From the NCBI GenBank assembly GCA_021802225.1, contig JAKAAS010000004.1:1-15217 (forward strand): a stretch of 15,217 nt of DNA, read 5' to 3'. This document shows positions 7,577 through 13,984 of the stretch, piece after piece; position 1 is the stretch's first letter; every line of letters begins with the position of its first letter. The position numbers were made by a program, and so were the translations under genes. The stretch comes from Bacillota bacterium. Lineage in GTDB: Bacteria; Bacillota_E; Sulfobacillia; Sulfobacillales; Sulfobacillaceae. Below the pieces are notes generated by a model, which was not told the DNA's origin, did no database searches, and saw nothing but the letters and a program-made list of their open reading frames with translations.

Positions 7577-8403
7577 GTGATGGCGGGCACGGGGTCTATG
7601 GCGAGGCGCTCCGGGTGGGTGTAGACGCTTAGCTCGGAATTCCTGGCAAAGCCCACGGCTGTAATTCCCAGCGTGTCGGCCAGTTCAATCCCTAAAGTGG
7701 TGGGGGCGGCGTTGGAGATGACGACGGGAACTCCCATGCGGCCGACTTTCAATATCACTTCCGAGGACAGCCGGCCTGAGAACACTATTACTTTGTCCTT
7801 CAGCGCCATTCCCTGCAGCAGGCTGAATCCGTATAGCTTGTCGAGGGCGTTGTGGCGGCCGACGTCTGTGCGCATGGCTAAAATTCCCGCGTCGCCGGCA
7901 AGGCCGGCCACATGCAGTCCTCCCGAGTGCTGCTGGCGTGTCCACCGGCTGAGAGATGCGAAGAGGCGGGTAATCCGGGACGCAGTGAGGGGGTACGGCA
8001 GGGGACACACCTCCATGGGTTCCAGATTGGCATCTTCCACAAAGTAAAATGCGGGGCGTCCCCGCCCACAGCAGCTGCTCAGGTAGCGCTTGCCGCTGCC
8101 GGCCAGACGGTCAGCCGACAGGCCGGGGACCCGCACCCAGATCTGCTGTGAATCAGGCTGATGCTGAAAGATTGTGACTTCTGCTGCCGTCTGGATAAAG
8201 CCTTCAGATGCCAGAAATCCGACGCCCAGCTCTTGCAGGTCCGTGGGGGTCACCACCATGGTGACAAATTCGCGGCCATTGACAAAAAGGGTGACCGCCT
8301 CTTCCCGTACGATCTCGGCGTCCTCGTGAGTCCAGTGGCCACCCCGGTAATGATCCCGGGGCGCCAATCTTACGGATTGGCGCAAAGAGTCTGGCAACCT
8401 CAT
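7573..8403 (-). CDS. fdhD: Formate dehydrogenase accessory sulfurtransferase FdhD
   Basis: FdhD passes sulfur from a cysteine desulfurase to the bis-MGD molybdenum cofactor of formate dehydrogenase. I choose the ATG at 8403, giving 276 residues, because GGGGGAGAGG lies about 5 bases upstream; an ATG at 8436 in the same frame has no comparable site. Family features are LQELGVGFLASEGFI (about 56-70), the cysteine loop YLSSCCGRGRPAF (Cys111, Cys112), RTDVGRHNALDKL (178-190), FSGRLSSEVILKVGRMGVP (208-226) and the end segment AVGFARN. The cysteine loop has two adjacent Cys rather than the CxxC of E. coli FdhD. No formate dehydrogenase gene is in the window, so its client is encoded elsewhere. The ASCH gene follows with a 4-base overlap. 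Confidence 0.92.
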   Translation of the reverse strand: MRLPDSLRQSVRLAPRDHYRGGHWTHEDAEIVREEAVTLFVNGREFVTMVVTPTDLQELGVGFLASEGFIQTAAEVTIFQHQPDSQQIWVRVPGLSADRLAGSGKRYLSSCCGRGRPAFYFVEDANLEPMEVCPLPYPLTASRITRLFASLSRWTRQQHSGGLHVAGLAGDAGILAMRTDVGRHNALDKLYGFSLLQGMALKDKVIVFSGRLSSEVILKVGRMGVPVVISNAAPTTLGIELADTLGITAVGFARNSELSVYTHPERLAIDPVPAIT

Positions 8404-8444
8404 AACCTCTCCCCCTTTCGCGCTGTGTGCATGCATCTTGCTTC

Positions 8445-8450
8445 AGTATA
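8445..8450 (-). promoter_or_regulatory. Possible -10 element of fdhD
   Basis: On the minus strand, TATACT lies about 40 bases before the chosen fdhD start. No good -35 is visible 17 bases upstream. The divergent gap 8404-8520 must hold the promoters for both fdhD and the small membrane protein genes; a plus-strand CATAAT at 8471-8476 is a candidate for the latter. Confidence 0.35.
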
Positions 8451-8520
8451 CGCATCTGGCGCCATTGATGCATAATCCCGGGCTGCTGGCCGGATACTGC
8501 CAAGGAAAGGGGGACAGCTT

Positions 8521-8793
8521 GTGCTGTACGCTGCTTACGGAATTTACAGCCTCACCCTTGCGGTCGGACTGGGATTTTTCTGGACCTATGACCGCAAGCG
8601 GAGCGCTCTCCCTAAAAAGTGGTTGATCACCCACATTTTTTTGGCCGTCCTCACCTTTATCGCCTGGACATCCGCCCTGTCGGGATTCACCTGGCAGAAG
8701 CCAGCGAAAATCTACCGGTCTCGCTCTCCTTGGAGCAACTATCTCCGTCATGAGCAGCTGCGCCGCCGGTATCAGCGTGATCAGGGTCCGTGA
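8521..8793 (+). CDS. Small two-helix membrane protein with intramembrane His (paralogue A)
   Basis: I do not recognise a named family. The 90-residue product starts at a GTG at 8521 with a clear purine-rich site (GGAAAGGGGG) 7 bases upstream. Two hydrophobic helices are visible, about residues 4-22 (GIYSLTLAVGLGFFW) and 34-54 (WLITHIFLAVLTFIAW), joined by a short basic loop (DRKRSALPKK). The C-terminal 35 residues are strongly basic and polar (Arg/Lys/Tyr/Gln-rich). A histidine sits at the start of the second helix. The next gene encodes a clear paralogue with the same YG...FFW...P.......HI.....LTF pattern. It is divergent from fdhD. A role in heme or metal binding, or as a small subunit of a membrane complex, is only inference. 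Confidence 0.7.
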   Translation: MLYAAYGIYSLTLAVGLGFFWTYDRKRSALPKKWLITHIFLAVLTFIAWTSALSGFTWQKPAKIYRSRSPWSNYLRHEQLRRRYQRDQGP

Positions 8794-8823
8794 CGGTTCT
8801 TCTGCACTGTATTGAAAGGGGCG

Positions 8824-9030
8824 ATGAGGGTGATCTATTTTCCGTTGCTGTTCGTCGGATACGGAGGGTTGTTGCTGGTGGCAGCTATTGGCGCCGTCAT
8901 CTTTTTTTGGATCACCCTGGGTTCCGGGCGTGTGCCGCGGCTCTTGATCTACTGTCACATTGCGGCTGCCCTCCTGACGTTTGGGCTCTTGACATGGGCT
9001 GTTGCGGTTCATGCCGGAGTTCTACTCTGA
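8824..9030 (+). CDS. Small two-helix membrane protein with intramembrane His (paralogue B)
   Basis: The 68-residue product starts at the ATG at 8824 with GAAAGGGG just upstream; an in-frame TTG at 8812 has no ribosome site. Helix 1 covers about residues 5-29 (LLFVGYGGLLLVAAIGAVIF) and helix 2 about 41-61, with His at its start (YCHIAAALLTF) and a second His near its end (WAVAVHAG). Aligned with the upstream gene, the shared positions are YG, FFW, Pro, His-Ile and LTF with nearly identical spacing, so the two arose by tandem duplication. The 30-base gap between them implies one operon. The basic C-terminal tail of the first protein is missing here. A pair of His residues along one helix resembles heme-binding membrane proteins, but no family assignment is claimed. 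Confidence 0.65.
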   Translation: MRVIYFPLLFVGYGGLLLVAAIGAVIFFWITLGSGRVPRLLIYCHIAAALLTFGLLTWAVAVHAGVLL

Positions 9031-9036
9031 GGGCCT

Positions 9037-9086
9037 GACAAGAAAGACGCAGAGAGCCTGCCGGGCCGGCCGCGGGGGAGCGGCTC
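9037..9086 (-). terminator. Weak terminator candidate after the acyl-CoA synthetase gene
   Basis: On the minus strand, GAGCC at the synthetase stop pairs with GGCTC (plus 9054-9058), enclosing a GC-rich segment, and is followed by the pyrimidine-rich TCTGCGTCTTTCTTG. The stem is short for its loop, so this is a tentative call. Confidence 0.25.
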
Positions 9087-10701
9087 AGGGACTGGTGAAC
9101 CGGTCGCGCAGGGCCGATTTTAAAAACTTTCCGGTCGTGGTCTTGGGCAGCTCTTCTACAAACACGATGCGGTCCGGCAGCCACCATTTGGGGAACTTTT
9201 CGGCAAGAAATATTCCCAAGTCCGATTCACTGAGGATTCTGCCCTCTTTGAGTACGACGGCAGCGACTGGACGCTCCTGCCACTTGGGGTGGGGAACCCC
9301 TACGACTGCCGCTTCTTGGACATGAGGGTGGGCCATGATGGCGTTTTCCAAATCGACCGAACTGATCCACTCCCCGCCGGACTTGATCAAGTCCTTGGTG
9401 CGGTCGACGATGCGGATATAGCCTTCAGTATCAATCGCGGCCACGTCACCCGTTCGGAACCATCCGTCTGCCGTCCAGCTGGCCTCGGCATCAGGACGGT
9501 TGTAGTAGGACTGGGCGACAAAAGGGCCGCGCAGCTGCAGTTCCCCTACAGCGCGGTCGTCATGGGGGAGCTCTGCGCCACTGCCGCCATCAAGGGACAT
9601 GATGCGCGCTTCCACCAAAGGAATCGGCAGTCCAGCTTTGGCGCGGTAGGCATATTGTGCAGCCGGCGTCTCATCTTCCAGTGTGCTTTTCAAGGTGGCA
9701 AATGATGCGACAGCAGCCGTTTCGGTCATTCCAAATCCTTGCAGAAGTTTGACGCCATACCGGTCATATGCCTGGATCAGAGCTTCCGGCACGGGGGCCC
9801 CGCCGGACCCAATAACCTCTAGAGAGGAAATGTCCCATTTTCCGGGATCCTTCTCGTATTCTTGCAGGACTCCCATCCATATGGTGGGGATGCCGACCGC
9901 TTTGGTGACCTTCTCGGACATGAATAGGCTTAACAAGGAGACGGGCGCCAGGTAGGGCCCGGGCAGGATTTGTTTGGCGCCGACCATGGCGCAGAGCACG
10001 GGAATACCCCAGGCATTGATGTGGAACATGGGCACGATGGAGCAGACGGTGTCTTGCTGGCGAATGGCCAGGGTGGCGCCCAAGCCTACCGACAGGGCCT
10101 GAAGAATCAAGGAGCGGTGGGAATACACGACACCTTTGGGGCGGCCTGTGGTTCCTGATGTGTAGCACATCCCCGCCGCCGCTGTTTCGGCAATTTGCGG
10201 ATAGTGGAACTGTTCAGGGTAACGGTGGATCCAGGCCTCGTAACTGATCGCTCCTTCCGGGACGGGACCCGGTGTCCACTGCACCACGACGACGGTATTC
10301 ACCGACACCAGGGGAGCAACTTTTTCCCACAAAGGCCAGAGAATGTCATCAACAATGACTACTTTGTCTTCCGCGTGCTGGATGAGGTAGGCCAGATCGG
10401 ATGGACCCAGCCGGAGGTTGAGGGTATGGAGGACAAACCCGGCACTGGGGACGGCAAAGTAGCTTTCCAGATGCACATGATGATTCCACATCAACGTGGC
10501 CACCCGATCTCCAGGTTCTAATCCCAAAGCCGACAGCGCATTGGCCAGCTTGCGGCTCCGCGCGTAAAAATCCTTGTAGGAATAACGGTGCAGAGAGTGG
10601 TCGGGCTTGACCGAGACCAGTTCCACATTACCATACAGATGGCCGGCGCGCTCGAGAATATGGGGCAACACCAGCGGAAAGTCCATCATCGTGCTTTCCA
10701 T
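9085..10701 (-). CDS. Acyl-CoA synthetase (AMP-forming; AlkK/FadD-like)
   Basis: Member of the ANL superfamily: activates a fatty acid to acyl-adenylate with ATP and transfers it to CoA. The 538 residues are full length. The P-loop-like AMP motif is [11 protein letters not shown] (180-190). Further motifs are GFGMTETA, the A8 hinge [18 protein letters not shown] and the C-terminal catalytic Lys in PKTTTGK (about 525). The N-terminal half ([44 protein letters not shown]) matches the medium/long-chain AlkK-like subgroup rather than acetyl-CoA synthetase. The ATG at 10701 follows AAAGGAG by about 8 bases. It is the last gene of a three-gene operon, 58 bases after the dehydrogenase. Chain-length specificity cannot be read from sequence. 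Confidence 0.92.
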   Translation of the reverse strand: MESTMMDFPLVLPHILERAGHLYGNVELVSVKPDHSLHRYSYKDFYARSRKLANALSALGLEPGDRVATLMWNHHVHLESYFAVPSAGFVLHTLNLRLGPSDLAYLIQHAEDKVVIVDDILWPLWEKVAPLVSVNTVVVVQWTPGPVPEGAISYEAWIHRYPEQFHYPQIAETAAAGMCYTSGTTGRPKGVVYSHRSLILQALSVGLGATLAIRQQDTVCSIVPMFHINAWGIPVLCAMVGAKQILPGPYLAPVSLLSLFMSEKVTKAVGIPTIWMGVLQEYEKDPGKWDISSLEVIGSGGAPVPEALIQAYDRYGVKLLQGFGMTETAAVASFATLKSTLEDETPAAQYAYRAKAGLPIPLVEARIMSLDGGSGAELPHDDRAVGELQLRGPFVAQSYYNRPDAEASWTADGWFRTGDVAAIDTEGYIRIVDRTKDLIKSGGEWISSVDLENAIMAHPHVQEAAVVGVPHPKWQERPVAAVVLKEGRILSESDLGIFLAEKFPKWWLPDRIVFVEELPKTTTGKFLKSALRDRFTSP

Positions 10702-10759
10702 GGGTCTTCTCCTTTGACCGTTATAGAACCAGGTTTGGGTCCCAAAAGCCTCGGACTAT

Positions 10760-11521
10760 TTACTGCGGCTGCATGCGCAAGGCTCCGTCGATGCGGATCA
10801 CCGTGCCGTTGAGCATGACGTTTTCCATAATGTGGCGGACCAGCTGGCCGAACTCCTGGGGTTGTCCGAGCCGGGGAGGAAAGGGCATTTGAGCTCCAAG
10901 AGAAGCCCGGGCGTCATCCGGCAGCAGCCCCAGCATGGGTGTGTCAAAAATTCCGGGGGCGATGGCCAAAACCCGGATGCCAAATCTGGCCAGTTCCCGG
11001 GCCAGGGGCAAGACCAGTCCCACAATGCCGCCTTTGGATGCGGAGTAGGCCGCCTGGCCAATCTGTCCCTCGAACGCTGCGACCGAGGCGGACATGACAA
11101 TGGCTCCGCGCTCGTTGTCTTCCCACGCCTCTTGCTGCGCCATGGCAGCCGCACTCAGGCGGACGACGTTGAACGTGCCGATGAGGTTGACATCAATGAC
11201 GCGTTCAAACAGGTCGAGCGGGTGGGGTCCGGACTTGCTGAGAGTGCGCCTGGCAATGCCGATGCCCGCGCAGTTCACGACGCCGTGCACGCCGCCGTAC
11301 GAAGATTTGGCGACGGCCAGGCATTCTTCTATGTCCTCGCTGCGGGTGACGTCGGTTTTAACGAATTGCCCGTTTAAGGCAGCCGCCACTTCCTGGCCGT
11401 GGACCGTGTCTACATCCGCAATGACCACGTGTCCTCCCGCTTGGGATAAGATGCGTGCTGTGCCTGCCCCCAGTCCTGAAGCTCCCCCGGTAATCAGAAA
11501 TGTCTTCCCGTCAATGTGCAT
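10760..11521 (-). CDS. SDR-family 3-hydroxyacyl-CoA dehydrogenase (HSD10-like)
   Basis: Short-chain dehydrogenase that oxidises 3-hydroxyacyl-CoA to 3-ketoacyl-CoA with NAD+, the third step of beta-oxidation. The 253-residue product has the Rossmann motif TGGASGLG (11-18), an Asp at the end of the second strand (ADVD, about 36-38) that favours NAD over NADP, NCAG (83-86) and the catalytic set Ser146, Tyr159, Lys163 in ASVAAFEGQIGQAAYSASKG. That segment is nearly identical in pattern to the human type-2 enzyme HSD17B10, as is RVLAIAPGIFDTPML. The ATG at 11521 has AAGGAAG about 10 bases upstream. It sits between the crotonase and synthetase genes. Confidence 0.92.
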   Translation of the reverse strand: MHIDGKTFLITGGASGLGAGTARILSQAGGHVVIADVDTVHGQEVAAALNGQFVKTDVTRSEDIEECLAVAKSSYGGVHGVVNCAGIGIARRTLSKSGPHPLDLFERVIDVNLIGTFNVVRLSAAAMAQQEAWEDNERGAIVMSASVAAFEGQIGQAAYSASKGGIVGLVLPLARELARFGIRVLAIAPGIFDTPMLGLLPDDARASLGAQMPFPPRLGQPQEFGQLVRHIMENVMLNGTVIRIDGALRMQPQ

Positions 11522-11574
11522 ATCACAATCGCTTCCTTATTTTCAAATTGCCGACCGCAGATCAAATGCTGAGG

Positions 11575-12369
11575 TCAGTCCCGGTTTTTGATGCGGTGGG
11601 AGGGGCGCTCTTGAAATTTTTTGATGCCCTCCGCCATTCCTGTGCTGAAGAGCTGCGTCATGCCCAACTGGGCTTCGATGCGCAGACCCTCTTCGATGTT
11701 TAGCCCCCACCCGCGCACAGCCGCCTGCTTGTCTGTGCGCAGCGCCCCCTGGGGATTGGCCGTGATGCGCCGGGCCCATTCCCGTGCCGCGGGGTAGGCG
11801 GATTCAGATTCCACGACTTCGCTGACCAGGCCCCACTGGTAGGCTGTCGGCGCGTCGATTTCCCGTCCCGTGATGATCAGATCCATAGCGCGTCCCCAGC
11901 CGACCACGCGGGGCAGACGCTGGGTTCCCCCGTCAATTAAGGGAACGTTCCAGCGCCGTTCGAGACAGCCAAACACGGCATTGGCTGTGGCGATGCGGAT
12001 GTCGCACCACAGGGCCATTTCCATGCCCCCAGCAATGCAGTGGCCGTGGATGGCGGCAATGGTGGGTTTAAAGATATCGGTCATGCGGGTGAATCCCAAA
12101 TAGCCTGTGCCGCCGTAAATAAAGTCGGGGTCGAAAGGATTGTCGGGGCGCCTGAGGGAGTCAACGGCCTTCAAATCGGCTCCCGCGCTGAATGATGGCC
12201 CGCGCCCAGCCAATATGGCGACCCATGCGTCATCATCATCCCGGAAGGTCTGCCAGGCATTTTTCAGCAGCCGGGCGGTCTCGCCATTGACGGCATTATG
12301 CACGCTGGGCCGGTTCAGCCAGATGGTTGCCACGTTACCGTCTTTTTCGTAGATCACCTCATCAGACAT
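11575..12369 (-). CDS. Enoyl-CoA hydratase/isomerase (crotonase superfamily)
   Basis: Hydrates trans-2-enoyl-CoA to 3-hydroxyacyl-CoA. The 264 residues are full length. The oxyanion-hole segments SFSAGADL (59-66) and HCIAGGMEMAL (110-120) are present. Both catalytic glutamates of true hydratases are retained: Glu117 in GGMEMAL and Glu137 in FGCLERR, 20 residues apart as in rat enoyl-CoA hydratase (Glu144/Glu164). GGTQRLPRVVG (147-157) also fits. An insertion-like stretch at 71-90 (RRPDNPFDPDFIYGGTGY) is longer than in many family members. The ATG at 12369 follows GGGGGA by 7 bases. It is the first gene of the beta-oxidation operon, with a promoter at 12495-12522; the dehydrogenase starts 53 bases downstream. 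Confidence 0.9.
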   Translation of the reverse strand: MSDEVIYEKDGNVATIWLNRPSVHNAVNGETARLLKNAWQTFRDDDDAWVAILAGRGPSFSAGADLKAVDSLRRPDNPFDPDFIYGGTGYLGFTRMTDIFKPTIAAIHGHCIAGGMEMALWCDIRIATANAVFGCLERRWNVPLIDGGTQRLPRVVGWGRAMDLIITGREIDAPTAYQWGLVSEVVESESAYPAAREWARRITANPQGALRTDKQAAVRGWGLNIEEGLRIEAQLGMTQLFSTGMAEGIKKFQERPSHRIKNRD

Positions 12370-12494
12370 TCAGCATCCCCCGCAAATTATCGATATGAGG
12401 TCTTGTGGTGCCTGTCCAGTCACCCAGAAAGTGAATGCGCCTAGATATGGCGGCTGTTCCGCAGAACTATCCCAATCCTTTGACTTTAGATAAA

Positions 12495-12522
12495 AGTGTA
12501 CACCAATTGGCGCTTTCGTCAA
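12495..12522 (-). promoter_or_regulatory. Sigma-A type promoter of the beta-oxidation operon
   Basis: On the minus strand, TTGACG (-35, 12517-12522), 16 bases, then TACACT (-10, 12495-12500). The leader to the crotonase ATG is about 120 bases. The palindromes GTGTACAC and CCAATTGG lie within the -10 and spacer, a place where a repressor such as a TetR-family fatty-acid regulator could bind; no regulator gene is in the window. Confidence 0.55.
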
Positions 12523-12649
12523 CGGTTTGTGACCTCGGCAAAACCGCAGAGCGCATGGCGGCTCTATGATGCGTTCAGGGGGCACCTGAACAGGCCTGAC
12601 ATGGCGTTTTTGGCACAGAGGCTACGCCATATCGCGGGAAGCCGGGAGT

Positions 12650-12676
12650 GCACAAAATGTCTGGCTGAATGCCAGA
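12650..12676 (-). terminator. Terminator candidate downstream of the AbiEii-like unit
   Basis: On the minus strand TCTGGC, loop ATTCA, GCCAGA (12660-12676) is followed by ACATTTTG. The 6-bp stem is perfect but the T-run is short. It lies 18 bases beyond the stop of the small companion gene. Confidence 0.4.
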
Positions 12677-12694
12677 ACTTATTGCACGCCGCGG

Positions 12695-13042
12695 CTAGCG
12701 GAAATTGCGCAGCCATTCAGGCACGCTGTCTGGAGGAACACGCCGGCGGTTGGCCTCCCACCGCTGAGAAGATTCAGAAGGGGAGAGGAATGGCTTTCCC
12801 CAAAATGCAGTGGTCCAGAAGGTCTGAGCCGCGTCCGGCAGGGTCCGGGAGGTCTGCAGATCGTGGGCAAGCCAGTCGCGGATAGTGTCCCATCCGTAGG
12901 TTTCGAACAGCCAGCGGTCGGCTTCCCAGTCCCCCCACTGCAGAACGGTCGGGATAATCACGGCCGCGTGCCGGGAAGTGTCCAAAGTCTGCCATGCATA
13001 GCGGTGAAAGAGTGGCGCCAGCGCCGGGGGCAATTGGCTCAT
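12695..13042 (-). CDS. DUF6922-like companion protein of the AbiEii-like gene
   Basis: The 115-residue product resembles the DUF6922 type of small protein found next to AbiEii-like nucleotidyltransferases. The visible pattern is a hydrophobic-aromatic opening (LAPLFHRYAWQTLD), a helix with RHAAVIIPTVLQWGDWEADR (about 24-43), WLFETYGWDTIRDWL (44-58) and a Ser-Arg-x-Leu...FW ending (TSRTLPDAAQTFWTTAFWG). It is unusually rich in Trp. The function of this family is not established; by position it is the likely antitoxin or regulator. Its ATG overlaps the stop of the upstream gene as ATGA, so the two are probably translated together. No helix-turn-helix is evident by eye. The family assignment is from memory of the pattern. 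Confidence 0.65.
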   Translation of the reverse strand: MSQLPPALAPLFHRYAWQTLDTSRHAAVIIPTVLQWGDWEADRWLFETYGWDTIRDWLAHDLQTSRTLPDAAQTFWTTAFWGKPFLSPSESSQRWEANRRRVPPDSVPEWLRNFR

Positions 13043-13716
13043 CAGTTCAGGCTCCCTGGGCTTTTTGGAGATTTTAACGCGGCTTGCACATAGGCGTGGA
13101 CTGCCGCCTGCAACCGGGTTTCAATGGGGGCAAAGGCCGATGGGGGGTTCATCGACCTTGCGGCTTCTTCAGCGTCCGGAAGATCCTGGGTATAGGTGAG
13201 TTGCTGCAAAAATAGGCGCGGAGAAAAATCACGGTAAACCTGTTGCGCCCGCGCAATGATCTGCTCGAGGGATAGAAAATGACGGGACATAATAGCGTCC
13301 AAGTCGATGTAATCCCGGGCTTGGGCCCGCCTTCCAATGGTGTAGGCCTTCTGCACGGCGATGTCGCCCACATCGGCAATCTTTAGGTTCTGCCAGATCT
13401 TAAGAGGAGCAAGCCGGGGAAAAGGATAGGCCAGATAGGTGACTTGAACTCCGTCCAAAATCCAGTGCGTTTGGTCAATTTGCTGATCAACTAAAGTGGT
13501 CTGGGTAAAAATTGGACTGAGTTGACCTAGGGTGGGACCAAACGGTAGGGTCTCGATGGGTTCCTGGCTGAAAAAATCAAGGTCGCGTGACCGCCGGTGT
13601 CCGAGTTGCAGGGCCAAGGCGGTGCCTCCAGAAAGGTAAAAATGTGTAAGCTCCGGCAACTGGCCCAATTTCTGTGCAACCGGCAAGACGCCGGCAGGAA
13701 GAATATCCTCGCGCAT
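13042..13716 (-). CDS. AbiEii/AbiGii-like nucleotidyltransferase (putative toxin)
   Basis: Members of this family (AbiEii, MenT-like) are DNA polymerase beta-fold nucleotidyltransferases. Characterised ones block growth by modifying tRNA or other targets, and AbiE protects against phage. The 224-residue product carries the core motif LSGGTALALQLGHR (28-41), SRDLDFF (43-49) with the metal-binding Asp-x-Asp (45, 47), then DIAVQKAYTIGRRAQARDYI (118-137), the conserved Lys...Arg...RDY.DL block. The ATG at 13716 is the start because AAAGGAGGG lies about 6 bases upstream; the GTG at 13722 directly abuts that site. The usual partner AbiEi, a winged-helix antitoxin, is absent; the coupled partner is DUF6922-like. 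Toxicity is inferred from the family. Confidence 0.82.
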   Translation of the reverse strand: MREDILPAGVLPVAQKLGQLPELTHFYLSGGTALALQLGHRRSRDLDFFSQEPIETLPFGPTLGQLSPIFTQTTLVDQQIDQTHWILDGVQVTYLAYPFPRLAPLKIWQNLKIADVGDIAVQKAYTIGRRAQARDYIDLDAIMSRHFLSLEQIIARAQQVYRDFSPRLFLQQLTYTQDLPDAEEAARSMNPPSAFAPIETRLQAAVHAYVQAALKSPKSPGSLN

Positions 13717-13736
13717 AGGCACCCTCCTTTATTTCC

Positions 13737-13745
13737 AGTATATCA
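13737..13745 (-). promoter_or_regulatory. Extended -10 promoter of the AbiEii-like unit
   Basis: On the minus strand TGATATACT (TG, one base, TATACT) lies about 21 bases before the ATG at 13716, so the leader would be only 13-15 bases, just enough for the Shine-Dalgarno. No clear -35 is visible, as is usual for extended -10 promoters. Confidence 0.5.
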
Positions 13746-13785
13746 CGGTGCGTCACTTGGGCAGAGGAGTGTGAATATGGCGATT

Positions 13786-13845
13786 GCCCGTCAGAACGAC
13801 GGGCGGGGGAGAGATCACATCCCTGGCTGGAGTCAGCCAATTTTC
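13786..13845. repeat. Two successive perfect hairpins in the gap upstream of the AbiEii-like unit
   Basis: GCCCGTC / GACGGGC (13786-13792 and 13798-13804, loop AGAAC) is followed by TGGCTG / CAGCCA (13824-13829 and 13834-13839, loop GAGT). Read on the plus strand, the second hairpin runs straight into ATTTTC, which resembles a Rho-independent terminator. No coding region explains it. It may be the end of a small plus-strand RNA or simply structured spacer. Confidence 0.4.
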
Positions 13846-13942
13846 GGGCATACGATTCTACAGCCCGCACAACATTAATGCGTCCACGCGGAAGGTGGTC
13901 CAATTCCCGCCGGGCGCCCTGCCGAATTGCACCGGTGCCGGG

Positions 13943-13984
13943 AAAGAGAAGGCTCCGGGGGAGCCCGGATTAATTTCCGGGCTC
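13943..13984 (-). terminator. Terminator of the ferritin-like gene with an overlapping alternative hairpin
   Basis: On the minus strand GGCTCC CCC GGAGCC (13951-13965) is followed by TTCTCTTT (13943-13950), a compact terminator. Immediately upstream, GAGCCCGG / CCGGGCTC (13977-13984 and 13961-13968) forms an 8-bp stem with the TAA stop codon of the gene in its 8-base loop. The two stems share bases 13961-13965, so only one can form at a time. Confidence 0.5.

Larger units (their letters stand above)
12370..12694. other. Intergenic stretch: promoter region of the beta-oxidation operon and 3' end of the AbiEii-like unit
   Basis: This 325-base gap separates two same-strand operons. It contains the operon promoter at 12495-12522, two adjoining short palindromes over that promoter (GTGTACAC 12496-12503 and CCAATTGG 12503-12510), a 7-bp inverted repeat ATGGCGT/ACGCCAT (12601-12607 and 12624-12630, 16-base loop) and a terminator candidate at 12650-12676. 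Open frames on either strand here lack family resemblance and Shine-Dalgarno sites, so I call no gene. Confidence 0.6.

Noticed and set aside
8790..9038. 82-codon plus-strand frame overlapping the second small membrane protein
   Set aside because: The product is polar and unlike any family, while the overlapping frame at 8824-9030 is a clear paralogue of the preceding gene.
12370..12585. Minus-strand 71-codon frame upstream of the crotonase gene
   Set aside because: No Shine-Dalgarno or domain, and it spans the operon promoter at 12495-12522.
12496..12885. Plus-strand 129-codon frame across the gap after the DUF6922-like gene
   Set aside because: It overlaps the DUF6922-like coding sequence antisense and has no recognisable domain or ribosome site.
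13577..13903. Minus-strand 108-codon frame across the start of the AbiEii-like gene
   Set aside because: It overlaps the well-supported nucleotidyltransferase in another frame and covers its promoter.
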